From NCBI GenBank assembly GCA_905182385.1, contig CAJJBS010000069.1, forward strand, positions 1 through 8,167: a DNA stretch of 8,167 bases, written 5' to 3'. The translations under genes and the position numbers were made by a program. This document shows positions 1-6,629 of the stretch, piece after piece. The first letter of the stretch is position 1, and the number at the start of each line of letters is the position of its first letter. Under the pieces are notes generated by a model. The model had not been told where the DNA came from and did no database searches. It saw only the letters and a program-made list of their open reading frames with translations. Origin of the DNA: Fidelibacterota bacterium TCS55 (GTDB lineage: Bacteria > Fidelibacterota > Marinisomatia > Marinisomatales > TCS55).

Positions 1-75
1 TTATAATTTTTTTCATAATTTTATAACGCTGAATTTAATAAATAGTTTCTTTATTTTGACGATAAACAGATAAAA

Positions 76-101
76 ATATTAAAAAAATATATTAAAAAAA
101 T
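76..101. repeat. Perfect 13-bp tandem repeat, two copies
   Basis: The unit ATATTAAAAAAAT occurs at 76-88 and again, immediately adjacent and identical, at 89-101. Each copy has a run of seven A residues, so the array presents two A-tracts 13 bp apart. It lies 50-75 bp upstream of the chosen lpxH-type start. A-tract DNA upstream of a promoter can act as an UP-like element or bend DNA, but with this base composition it may simply be a slippage duplication. The repeat itself is read directly; any role is inference. Confidence 0.85.
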
Positions 102-102
102 T

Positions 103-108
103 TATAGT
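103..108 (+). promoter_or_regulatory. Weak -10-like element (TATAGT)
   Basis: TATAGT matches the sigma-70-type -10 consensus at five of six positions. It would place transcription start near 115 and give a leader of roughly 35-40 nt before the ATG at 152. No acceptable -35 hexamer sits at normal distance; the A-tract repeat occupies that position. In DNA this AT-rich, such a match is expected by chance, so this is only a candidate. Confidence 0.2.
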
Positions 109-151
109 TTGAAGATTGGTTCTCCCCTCGGTATCTATTAGTTTATGCACT

Positions 152-898
152 ATGGATTTGCCAGTCTATTTTATTTCAGACATTCACTTGATGCTTAAAA
201 GAACAGATAAAGAGATTAAGCGTCAAGAGATTTTATTCCAATTTCTTCGACACATTCAAGAAGAAGGAGGAACTCTTATTATAAATGGAGATCTCTTTGA
301 CTTTTATTTTGAATATAAAGATGTAATTCCAAAAGTCTTTGTTCCATTTTATTATGAAATTTTAAAGCTTAGAGAAAGTGGCGTAAAAGTCCATTATGTA
401 TTGGGTAATCATGATTATTGGGTACAAGACTTTATTACTGAGACACTTTTTGATAATACTTATTTTACAGATACAGAATTCATAATAAATAAAAAACATT
501 TTTTTGTTACTCATGGAGACGGATATTTATCTTGGGATACTGGATATCGGATATTACGCCGTTTTATTCGTTCTCGAATTTTTATTTGGACTTATAGATG
601 GATTCATCCTCGAATTGGATATGCTTTTGCCAGGTGGATATCAAAACAAGGCGAGAATTATCAACATAGTGACGAATATAATAAAAAAATATCTGATGAA
701 ATGAGTCTTCATGCAAATAAGCAATTTAGTAAAGGCTCTGATTATTTTATCTCAGGTCATTATCACCAAGCAAAAGAACTTAAATTAAAGAATGGTAAGT
801 TATTAATTCTGGGTGATTGGCTTAGTTTTTTTTCTTATGCTAAATTTGATGGTGAAGACTTAAAATTACATTTTTGGAATAATAATGAAAAAATATAG
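152..898 (+). CDS. lpxH: LpxH-type UDP-2,3-diacylglucosamine pyrophosphatase (metallophosphoesterase)
   Basis: The protein (248 aa from this start) is a calcineurin-like metallophosphoesterase of the LpxH class. That class cleaves UDP-2,3-diacylglucosamine to lipid X and UMP in lipid A synthesis at the inner face of the cytoplasmic membrane. Metal-site motifs appear in order: D-I-H at residues 10-12, G-D-L-F-D at 46-50, G-N-H-D at 85-88, H-G-D-G at 121-124 and G-H-Y-H at 202-205. Between the fourth and fifth motifs, residues about 130-165 form an Arg/Trp/Phe-rich insert, as expected for a membrane-facing lid that admits a lipid substrate. An upstream in-frame TTG at 116 would add 12 residues with no family resemblance, whereas homologues start just before the first motif, so ATG 152 is preferred. 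No clear Shine-Dalgarno precedes it. The 3' end overlaps the next gene by 14 bp. The superfamily call is secure; the exact substrate is inferred from the motif layout and lid. Confidence 0.82.
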   Translation: MDLPVYFISDIHLMLKRTDKEIKRQEILFQFLRHIQEEGGTLIINGDLFDFYFEYKDVIPKVFVPFYYEILKLRESGVKVHYVLGNHDYWVQDFITETLFDNTYFTDTEFIINKKHFFVTHGDGYLSWDTGYRILRRFIRSRIFIWTYRWIHPRIGYAFARWISKQGENYQHSDEYNKKISDEMSLHANKQFSKGSDYFISGHYHQAKELKLKNGKLLILGDWLSFFSYAKFDGEDLKLHFWNNNEKI

Positions 899-2021
899 AC
901 TAATAATCTTTCTTTCTTTATCCTTGATATGCATTGATGGATGTTCAATGATAAAGAAATTTTTACCTGATAAAAAAAAAGCAAATCAAGATATCTCGTA
1001 TGAATTAATTGAGAATTTGAGTACAGCTTTTAGTGAGGGAAAGCTCCAAGCGCTTGAAGAAATGATTGCAATCTATAATGATACGAACCAACCTTTTGAT
1101 GTAAGAATGGCATCTGGAAAAGCGCTTGCGGATACAAAACACCCAACGGCACTTAATGCATTATCTCAAATAGTTGGCGATGCTTCCGCGTTAGATATCT
1201 CATTTATGATTGGATCTATTGAGTTATTAGCTGAATTCAAAGATGATCCAAGAGCAGCTGATGCCATGGTTAATGCAATGAATAACGTTGAAGAAAAGAC
1301 AAACTCACTTCAAATGGCACTAGTCTTAAACCTTAACCGAGTACGAACAAAAGACCAAGTCATTGCATTGTTAGATCTCTATCAAGTAAGTAAAAATAAC
1401 TTTAATCGAACAGAAAAACTTCTTACTGAGACCTTAGGTGCTTTAGGAACCGATGAAGTGGTGCCCATCCTCACTCAAATATCCAGAGATATAAATGTTA
1501 ATCTTGGTATACGCAATCGTGCACTAGAGATTCTAGGTAAAAAAGATCCAACACAAGTAGCTGATGCTTTTGCTGAATTACTCAATGACCCTGAAACAAA
1601 TTTTGAAGTGAGAGAGTTTGCACTAAATACAATGAAAGGTGTAAAAGAAGAGAGCCTTGTCCTTGCTCTATTAAATACCTATCGTTCAGGAAAAGATGAA
1701 TATTATAATATGTTAAATACTTTACTTGAAGCACTTGGAGAATTTGATGACCCTGCAATAAGGAGAGCAGTTAAAGAAGTTGCAATGAATAGTGAGTACC
1801 CATTAAAAATACGAATTAAAGCTATTGAAAAATTAGCGGATGTAAGTGATGAAACAGTTATACCCTCAATTATGCCAATATTATCAGATTATAATCAATA
1901 TAAATTGCATCAGGCTGTGATTTCAACTATTAAAAATCTAGGCCAGTATAATACCTATGAAGAAGAAATAAGACGTAGAATTTTTGAAGCACACCAGAAA
2001 GCATCATCCTTAGATGAATAA
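885..2021 (+). CDS. Predicted HEAT-repeat lipoprotein of unknown function
   Basis: I do not recognise a named family for this 378-aa protein. The N-terminus is a lipoprotein signal: basic M-K-K-Y-R, a hydrophobic stretch at residues 6-17, then I-D-G-C with the lipidated cysteine at 20. Ser at +2 is not the Asp inner-membrane retention signal of enterobacteria. A Lys-rich linker follows (about 24-33). The rest is helical and repetitive: a motif of the form V/I-R-x-x-A-x-x-x-L, a short turn often containing D or DP, then a second Leu/Ile-rich helix. It recurs beginning near residues 73, 108, 143, 176, 209, 242, 276, 309 and 342, a spacing of 33-35, giving about nine HEAT-like units that would form a superhelical scaffold. 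No catalytic motif is visible. The start overlaps the LpxH-type gene by 14 bp and the end overlaps the next gene by 8 bp, suggesting translational coupling. A peptide- or protein-binding envelope scaffold is inference. Confidence 0.85.
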   Translation: MKKYRLIIFLSLSLICIDGCSMIKKFLPDKKKANQDISYELIENLSTAFSEGKLQALEEMIAIYNDTNQPFDVRMASGKALADTKHPTALNALSQIVGDASALDISFMIGSIELLAEFKDDPRAADAMVNAMNNVEEKTNSLQMALVLNLNRVRTKDQVIALLDLYQVSKNNFNRTEKLLTETLGALGTDEVVPILTQISRDINVNLGIRNRALEILGKKDPTQVADAFAELLNDPETNFEVREFALNTMKGVKEESLVLALLNTYRSGKDEYYNMLNTLLEALGEFDDPAIRRAVKEVAMNSEYPLKIRIKAIEKLADVSDETVIPSIMPILSDYNQYKLHQAVISTIKNLGQYNTYEEEIRRRIFEAHQKASSLDE

Positions 2022-2826
2022 ATACTATTTAACTTTTATCCTTACTTGTCAAATAATGTCTCAAGAAAATGACACTCAAAGCGCTGATTCATTATTAGGT
2101 ACTCAAAATCAAGAGATTCAATCTCTAGCCGACTCTTCAAAACAACAAAAAATGCTACCTGATATAAGAGTTCTAGATCAAAAGCCAGCAAAACTAAAAC
2201 TTGGAGATCCATTTTTTGAATTAAAATCAAGCATTAATACTTTAACAAAACAAATGGATTCTTTAAAACAAGTCATCTCGATTTATGAAGAAGGTAAAGG
2301 AGCAATGCCTACCATTGATGAAGAGTTGCTTAACTTAATTAAAATTCCACAACTACGTCATAGAATTGAATTACAAAATGGTACAATTATCAATGGTGAA
2401 ATAATTAATGAAAATCAACTAGGAATTATTATTCAAACATCAATTGGACAATTATCAATAGAGCGTGATAGAATTGTAGAAATTATTGAAGATATTTCTC
2501 CAACAGCAAAAGTTGAATTAATGAATGAACCTTTTATTAATGCCTACCCTGATAAAGAAGAGATTACAGGTTCAATTAAAAATGTAGGCTCTAAAAGAGC
2601 AGATTTTGTTAGAGTAATAGTTAATCTTTGGTCGCCAACTACGGAACTTATTCATCAAGACTCTGTATTTATATCAGGAGAAAATAAAAAATATTTTACA
2701 GGTATTGAATCTGATACCGCATTAGAGCCCGGAGCAACAAGTAAATTTCGATTGGTTATTCCATTATCCGAAGAAGATGATATTTCATATCGTACTTACC
2801 AAATTCGATGGGAAGTATATAAATAA
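2014..2826 (+). CDS. Predicted exported protein with coiled coil and FxLYD-like C-terminal domain
   Basis: This 270-aa protein matches no named gene I know. The N-terminus (residues 1-16) is short and hydrophobic, like a minimal signal peptide. Cys12 is preceded by Thr at -1, so it is not a convincing lipobox. Residues about 17-60 are Gln/Ser/Asp-rich and probably disordered. Residues 70-95 have heptad-like spacing suited to a short coiled coil. Residues 117-158 contain L-Q-N-G-T-I-I-N-G-E-I followed by alternating beta-prone residues, resembling a small SH3-like barrel. Residues 170-268 resemble an FxLYD domain: G-S-I-K-N-V-G at 186-192, a V-R-V-I-V-N-L strand at 199-205, then L-E-P-G-A at 237-241 followed by K-F-R-L. 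The start codon overlaps the stop region of the HEAT lipoprotein gene by 8 bp and no Shine-Dalgarno is visible, so translation is probably coupled. Starting at Met15 would remove the hydrophobic segment and is less likely. Function is unknown; an envelope role with its neighbour is inferred. Confidence 0.8.
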   Translation: MNKYYLTFILTCQIMSQENDTQSADSLLGTQNQEIQSLADSSKQQKMLPDIRVLDQKPAKLKLGDPFFELKSSINTLTKQMDSLKQVISIYEEGKGAMPTIDEELLNLIKIPQLRHRIELQNGTIINGEIINENQLGIIIQTSIGQLSIERDRIVEIIEDISPTAKVELMNEPFINAYPDKEEITGSIKNVGSKRADFVRVIVNLWSPTTELIHQDSVFISGENKKYFTGIESDTALEPGATSKFRLVIPLSEEDDISYRTYQIRWEVYK

Positions 2827-2827
2827 T

Positions 2828-3808
2828 TTAGAATAGGTTTGTTTGATATATATCGTGAAGGCGAAGAATACCAGCACAAGTTTTATTATCTTCTTTAACA
2901 ACGGGTAATACAGAAATTTGAGACTTACGATCTTCCATTAAAATAATAGCTTCTTTTAAAGGTGATTTAATATTTATTGCAATTGGACTTGAGGTCATCA
3001 TATCAACTACTGTTATCTTATCAATATCTTTTCCATTTGTTAAAGTTCGACGCAAATCACCTTCAGTAATTATACCTAATAATTTAAGTTTATCATCTAC
3101 AACTAATGCAGCTCCTTGAGGCTTTTCAGTCATCTCAATTACAACTTTTCTCAAATTATCACTTTTAAAAACAATAGCAACAGCCTCAATTGATTGCATT
3201 ATATTTTCAACAATGAGCCTTAATCTTCTACCTAGGTCACCTGCTGGATGTAATTTAGCAAAATCATCTTGCTTAAATCCACGTTGACTCATTAGTACAC
3301 CAGCAATTGCATCTCCTATTGCGAGAGTTAATGTTGTACTCGTTGTTGGAACAAGACCAAGAGGATCAGCTTCTTTTTTGACTGAAGCATCTAATACAAT
3401 ATCCATCATACTTACCAAAGGTGATTTCATATTTCCCAATATTCCAATTAATGGTGAATTAAATTCTTTAAGAATTGGGATTAAGCGAAGCATTTCCTCG
3501 GTAGCACCACTTTTAGAGATTAATATAGTTGGGTCTCCGGGAGCATATATACCTAAATCACCATGAACAGCTTCAGCAGCATGTAAAAAAACTGCTTTAT
3601 TTCCAATACTACAAAATGTTGCTGCAATTTTTTGAGCAATAAGACCTGATTTTCCCATACCACATAGAATGACCTTACCTGAATGATTACTTATTACGTT
3701 TGATGATTCAACCACACTTTCAGCTACACGATCAGCAGCATCTAATAGTTCTTGGCCCTCTTGTTTAAGGACTTCACTTGCTATAGATTTTAATTTTGCA
3801 ATATTCAT
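2828..3808 (-). CDS. kdsD: Arabinose-5-phosphate isomerase (KdsD/KpsF/GutQ family)
   Basis: The enzyme interconverts ribulose 5-phosphate and arabinose 5-phosphate in the cytosol, the first dedicated step to Kdo of the LPS core. The 326-aa length is normal for the family. An N-terminal SIS sugar-isomerase domain (about 25-200) contains G-M-G-K-S-G at 50-55, H-A-A-E-A-V-H-G-D at 76-84, S-K-S-G-A-T at 98-103 and L-H-P-A-G at 186-190. Lys53, Glu105, Glu146 and His187 line up at one constant offset with the residues I recall as important in E. coli KdsD (Lys59, Glu111, Glu152, His193). Two CBS domains follow (about 203-258 and 267-326) and probably sense nucleotides or regulate activity. It is the last gene of the minus-strand unit, 13 bp after argF, with no Shine-Dalgarno in the A/T-only spacer. 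Its stop lies one base from the convergent gene's stop. GutQ or KpsF paralogues cannot be excluded by sequence alone, but the reaction would be the same. Confidence 0.92.
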   Translation of the reverse strand: MNIAKLKSIASEVLKQEGQELLDAADRVAESVVESSNVISNHSGKVILCGMGKSGLIAQKIAATFCSIGNKAVFLHAAEAVHGDLGIYAPGDPTILISKSGATEEMLRLIPILKEFNSPLIGILGNMKSPLVSMMDIVLDASVKKEADPLGLVPTTSTTLTLAIGDAIAGVLMSQRGFKQDDFAKLHPAGDLGRRLRLIVENIMQSIEAVAIVFKSDNLRKVVIEMTEKPQGAALVVDDKLKLLGIITEGDLRRTLTNGKDIDKITVVDMMTSSPIAINIKSPLKEAIILMEDRKSQISVLPVVKEDNKTCAGILRLHDIYQTNLF

Positions 3809-3821
3809 ATTTATTAAAAAA

Positions 3822-4739
3822 TTACAAACCTTGAGAAATTTTTACCATAATAGCATTCTGAGCATGCATTCGATTTTCTGCCTGGTCAAAAACAATAGAA
3901 TTTGAATGTTCCATTACAGCATCAGTTACTTCTCGACCTCTTTCAGCAGGAAGACAATGCATAAATAGAGTATTTTTCCCTGTAGATTCAATCATCTTTG
4001 AATTCACTTGAAAATTTTTAAAAATACTTTCTCTTTCCTTTACTTCTTCTTTTTGACCCATTGAAGCCCATACATCTGTATATATTACGTCTGCTTCACT
4101 AACACCTTTAATTGGATCATGTGATATTTCCACTGACGAAACATTACTATTATTCACTAAATTAATTATATTTTTATCTGGTTCATATCCTTCAGGGCAA
4201 ATACATGTAAAATGGAATGGTAATCTTGTTGATAAATTTAGCCATGAATGAACAATGTTATTCCCATCACCCACATAAGCAATTTTTAAATTATCTAAAT
4301 TTCCTCTTTTTTCATAAACTGTTAAAATATCAGCCATGATTTGGCATGGATGATTAAAATCAGTGAGACCATTAATCACAGGTACCGATGAGTATTTTGC
4401 TAACTCAAGCATATGTTTATGATCAAATAAACGAGCCATAATCATATCATTATAGCCACTTAAAACTCTACTTATATCTTTAACGGCTTCTCTCTTTCCA
4501 ATACCAATATCATTAGGTCCTAAATATAGAGCATGACCACCTAATCTAAAAAACCCAGTTTCAAAAGAGACTCTGGTTCTAGCAGAGGGTTTTGCAAAAA
4601 TCATGGCCAAAGATTTATCTTTAAAAGGCTTATAATCTTCATTATTTTTCAACTTAGTTTTAATTTCAATTGCTAAATCTAAAGTTTCATTTATTTCATT
4701 AGTCTCGAAATCTGTTATATGTAGAAAATCACGTTTCAT
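3822..4739 (-). CDS. argF: Ornithine carbamoyltransferase
   Basis: This 305-aa enzyme transfers the carbamoyl group from carbamoyl phosphate to ornithine, giving citrulline in arginine synthesis. The carbamoyl-phosphate loop is S-A-R-T-R at 52-56 within F-A-K-P-S-A-R-T-R-V-S-F-E. H-P-C-Q is at 130-133, D-V-W-A-S-M-G-Q at 222-229, and H-C-L-P-A-E-R-G at 261-268. The S-M-G loop and H-C-L-P motif separate ornithine from aspartate carbamoyltransferases; N-acetyl- and N-succinylornithine variants generally lack the S-M-G loop, so plain ornithine is the likely substrate. The common S-T-R-T-R is changed to S-A-R-T-R. The gene starts 10 bp after hslU, preceded by a purine-rich GAAGAAAAA that may serve as a weak ribosome site, and ends 13 bp before kdsD. 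No other arginine gene lies in the window, and no ARG-box operator is apparent near it, so it probably shares the upstream operon promoter. Confidence 0.95.
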   Translation of the reverse strand: MKRDFLHITDFETNEINETLDLAIEIKTKLKNNEDYKPFKDKSLAMIFAKPSARTRVSFETGFFRLGGHALYLGPNDIGIGKREAVKDISRVLSGYNDMIMARLFDHKHMLELAKYSSVPVINGLTDFNHPCQIMADILTVYEKRGNLDNLKIAYVGDGNNIVHSWLNLSTRLPFHFTCICPEGYEPDKNIINLVNNSNVSSVEISHDPIKGVSEADVIYTDVWASMGQKEEVKERESIFKNFQVNSKMIESTGKNTLFMHCLPAERGREVTDAVMEHSNSIVFDQAENRMHAQNAIMVKISQGL

Positions 4740-4749
4740 AATTTTTCTT

Positions 4750-6087
4750 CTATAAAATATACTTGCTCAGATCTTGATTAGAAACAATATTATTAAGTTT
4801 CTTCTCAACAAGTTTTTTAGTTATTGTTATTGTTTTTTTACGACCACTTGACTCATCAAACATATAATCATCTAGTAAAGTTGTCATAACGGTATGTAGT
4901 CTTCGCGCACCAATGTTTTCCATTTTTGTATTTACTTCAGCTGCAATTTTGGCAATGCTTCGAATAGCATCAGTATCAAATTTCAACCTAACATTCTCGG
5001 CTCCAAGTAATGCCATATATTGTTTTATTAATGATGATTCTGGATGTTTTAAAATTTTTATAAAATCATTAACAGTTAGTTTATCCATTTCAACACGAAT
5101 TGGAAACCTTCCTTGTAATTCAGGAATCATATCTGAGGGAGAAGAAACATGAAATGCTCCAGCAGAAATGAAAAGAATATGGTCGGTTTTAATAATACCA
5201 TATTTAGTAGGAACTCGACTTCCTTCAACAATGGGTAATAAATCTCGCTGAACTCCTTCACGACTTACATCTGGACCAGAGCCTGCATTTCCTTGGTCAA
5301 CAATCTTATCAATCTCATCTAAAAATACAATTCCATTATTTTCAACTCGATTTTTTGCTATTCGGATTAATTCATCTTGATCCATCAAATTTTCTGCTTC
5401 AATATCTATTAGTGTAACTCGAGCTTCAGAAATAGACATTTTTCTACGTTTTTTTTGACCAGGAATTACATTAGAAATCATTTCTTTAATATTCATACTT
5501 ATATCATCAGAGCCAAAAGGACCAACTACCTGCATCATTGGATTAGAATCTTCCATTACATCTATTTCAATTTTTCTATCTTCAAAATCACCATTTTGCA
5601 GTTTTTTTCTTAAGCGTTCTCTTGTCTTTTTATGACGTAATTCTTCAGGTTCTGATAATTTATGCTTACTATTATTTGGGAATAATAAATCAAGGATTTT
5701 TTCTTCAGTAAGCGACTCTGCAAGTTCTTTTACTTCTAACTGTTTTTCTTTTTTAACAATAGACATAGAAATATCAGTTAAGTCTCTAATTATTGACTCT
5801 ACATCTCTCCCTACGTATCCTACTTCTGTAAATTTACTTGCTTCTACTTTGACAAACGGTGCTTTTGCTAATTTAGCGAGCCTTCTAGAGATCTCAGTTT
5901 TACCTACACCAGTAGGCCCAATCAAAATAATATTATTTGGTACAATTTCATTTTTCATTTCACCTTGGACTTTTTGGCGTCTCCAGCGATTACGCAAAGC
6001 AATAGCAACTGCCCTTTTTGCTGAATCTTGAGCAACAATATATCGATCTAATTCAAAAACAATCTCTTTTGGTGTTAGATTGCTCAT
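4750..6087 (-). CDS. hslU: HslU, ATPase subunit of the HslUV protease
   Basis: HslU is the AAA+ unfoldase ring that recognises, unfolds and threads substrates into the HslV peptidase in the cytosol. The 445-aa length is typical. Walker A G-P-T-G-V-G-K-T lies at 57-64, the substrate-gripping pore loop G-Y-V-G at 90-93, and Walker B V-F-L-D-E-I-D at 254-260. The charged, helical intermediate (I) domain occupies about 110-240. An arginine-finger region G-R-F-P lies at 326-329 and sensor 2 G-A-R-R-L at 393-397. The C-terminus ends D-L-S-K-Y-I-L (439-445), the conserved tail that inserts between HslV subunits and activates them, so the pair should be functional. The start overlaps the hslV stop in an ATGA arrangement (6084-6087) with no Shine-Dalgarno, as expected for translational coupling to keep subunit ratios fixed. 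Confidence 0.98.
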   Translation of the reverse strand: MSNLTPKEIVFELDRYIVAQDSAKRAVAIALRNRWRRQKVQGEMKNEIVPNNIILIGPTGVGKTEISRRLAKLAKAPFVKVEASKFTEVGYVGRDVESIIRDLTDISMSIVKKEKQLEVKELAESLTEEKILDLLFPNNSKHKLSEPEELRHKKTRERLRKKLQNGDFEDRKIEIDVMEDSNPMMQVVGPFGSDDISMNIKEMISNVIPGQKKRRKMSISEARVTLIDIEAENLMDQDELIRIAKNRVENNGIVFLDEIDKIVDQGNAGSGPDVSREGVQRDLLPIVEGSRVPTKYGIIKTDHILFISAGAFHVSSPSDMIPELQGRFPIRVEMDKLTVNDFIKILKHPESSLIKQYMALLGAENVRLKFDTDAIRSIAKIAAEVNTKMENIGARRLHTVMTTLLDDYMFDESSGRKKTITITKKLVEKKLNNIVSNQDLSKYIL

Positions 6088-6629
6088 TTACATTCTAGAA
6101 CTGTAATAGAGTCATTTGTATAAATACAAAGATCTGATGCGATTTGAAGAGATTTTTCCACAACTATTTTAGCAGTATAACTTGAACTTTTTAAATATGC
6201 AGTTGCTGCAGCTTGAGCAAAGCCTCCGCCAGAGCCAATTGCTACTATAGGTCCATCAGGTTCAATGACATTACCATCGCCAGAAACAATAAAAGCATTA
6301 CTTTTGTCCATTAATGCTAAGAGAGCTTCTAAGTTTCGAAGTTGTTTATCCATTCTCCATTCTTTGGCAAGTTCCACGACAGCTCTTGTAAGGTCGCCTT
6401 CAAATTCATCAAGTTTTGATTCAAATTTTTCAAATAATGTTAAAGCATCTGCTGCTGCGCCAGCAAAGCCACCAAGGACAATGCCTTTTTCGGTTTTAAA
6501 CTTTCGCACTTTCACTGCTTTTTGTTTAATTGCCATATCACCAAATGTGACTTGTCCATCTCCACCTAAAGCAATTTGGTTTTTTTTACGAACACCTAAA
6601 ATAGTCGTCGCTCGAATTTTATAATCCAT
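6084..6629 (-). CDS. hslV: HslV, peptidase subunit of the HslUV protease
   Basis: HslV is the proteasome-like threonine peptidase that forms the double hexameric chamber capped by HslU. The 181-aa protein carries T-T-I-L-G-V at 8-13 and G-G-D-G-Q-V-T-F-G at 22-30. If Thr8 is the mature Thr1, then Asp24 and Lys40 fall exactly at the expected mature positions 17 and 33, and the G-S-G-G loop is at 132-135. Thus seven residues (M-D-Y-K-I-R-A) precede the nucleophile. In E. coli only the initiator Met precedes it, so maturation here must cut after Ala7. No internal start codon sits directly before Thr8. The ATG immediately follows the hflC stop (TAAATG), with a weak GGGA 6-7 nt upstream. The stop overlaps the hslU start by 4 bp. 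Confidence 0.97.
   Translation of the reverse strand: MDYKIRATTILGVRKKNQIALGGDGQVTFGDMAIKQKAVKVRKFKTEKGIVLGGFAGAAADALTLFEKFESKLDEFEGDLTRAVVELAKEWRMDKQLRNLEALLALMDKSNAFIVSGDGNVIEPDGPIVAIGSGGGFAQAAATAYLKSSSYTAKIVVEKSLQIASDLCIYTNDSITVLECK

Larger units (their letters stand above)
1..151. other. AT-rich upstream region of the LpxH-type gene
   Basis: This non-coding stretch is strikingly A/T-rich, with several A and T runs. It holds a 13-bp tandem repeat (76-101) and a weak -10-like hexamer (103-108), both listed separately. A TTGACG hexamer at 56-61 resembles a -35 box, but no good -10 box lies 16-18 bp downstream of it. On the minus strand an ATG at 16-14 opens a frame reading M-K-K-I-I to the window edge. 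That could be the start of a divergent gene, but five codons are too few to call. No hairpin terminator or RNA gene is evident. Confidence 0.6.

Noticed and set aside
1..16. Possible divergent gene beginning at minus-strand ATG 16-14 (M-K-K-I-I)
   Set aside because: Only five codons are visible, the DNA is AT-rich and no ribosome site is seen, so it cannot be distinguished from chance.
1..26. Repeated TTATAA motifs (1-6 and 21-26) as an inverted repeat or operator
   Set aside because: Each is a short self-palindrome expected by chance in such AT-rich DNA. The flanking bases do not extend the symmetry.
56..83. TTGACG at 56-61 as the -35 box of a standard promoter
   Set aside because: At 16-18 bp spacing the downstream hexamers are ATTAAA, TTAAAA or TAAAAA, poor -10 matches. 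The Bacteroidota TAnnTTTG motif is also not matched properly near 103-111.
116..151. TTG at 116 as start of the LpxH-type gene
   Set aside because: The added 12 residues have no family similarity, and the ATG at 152 places the start directly ahead of the first metal-binding motif, as in homologues.
504..704. Second-frame 66-codon open frame inside the LpxH-type gene
   Set aside because: It covers the hydrophobic lid segment of the real protein in a shifted frame, so its hydrophobic look is a by-product of AT-rich codons.
4913..5152. Open plus-strand frame antisense to hslU (and a similar one at 5849-6031)
   Set aside because: Both are mirror images of conserved HslU coding sequence with no independent start signal or recognisable product.
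6265..6624. Open plus-strand frame of 119 codons antisense to hslV
   Set aside because: It lies wholly inside the well-conserved hslV gene. Its translation is Ser/Pro/Ala-rich with no domain-like pattern and no ribosome site, as expected of a shadow frame.
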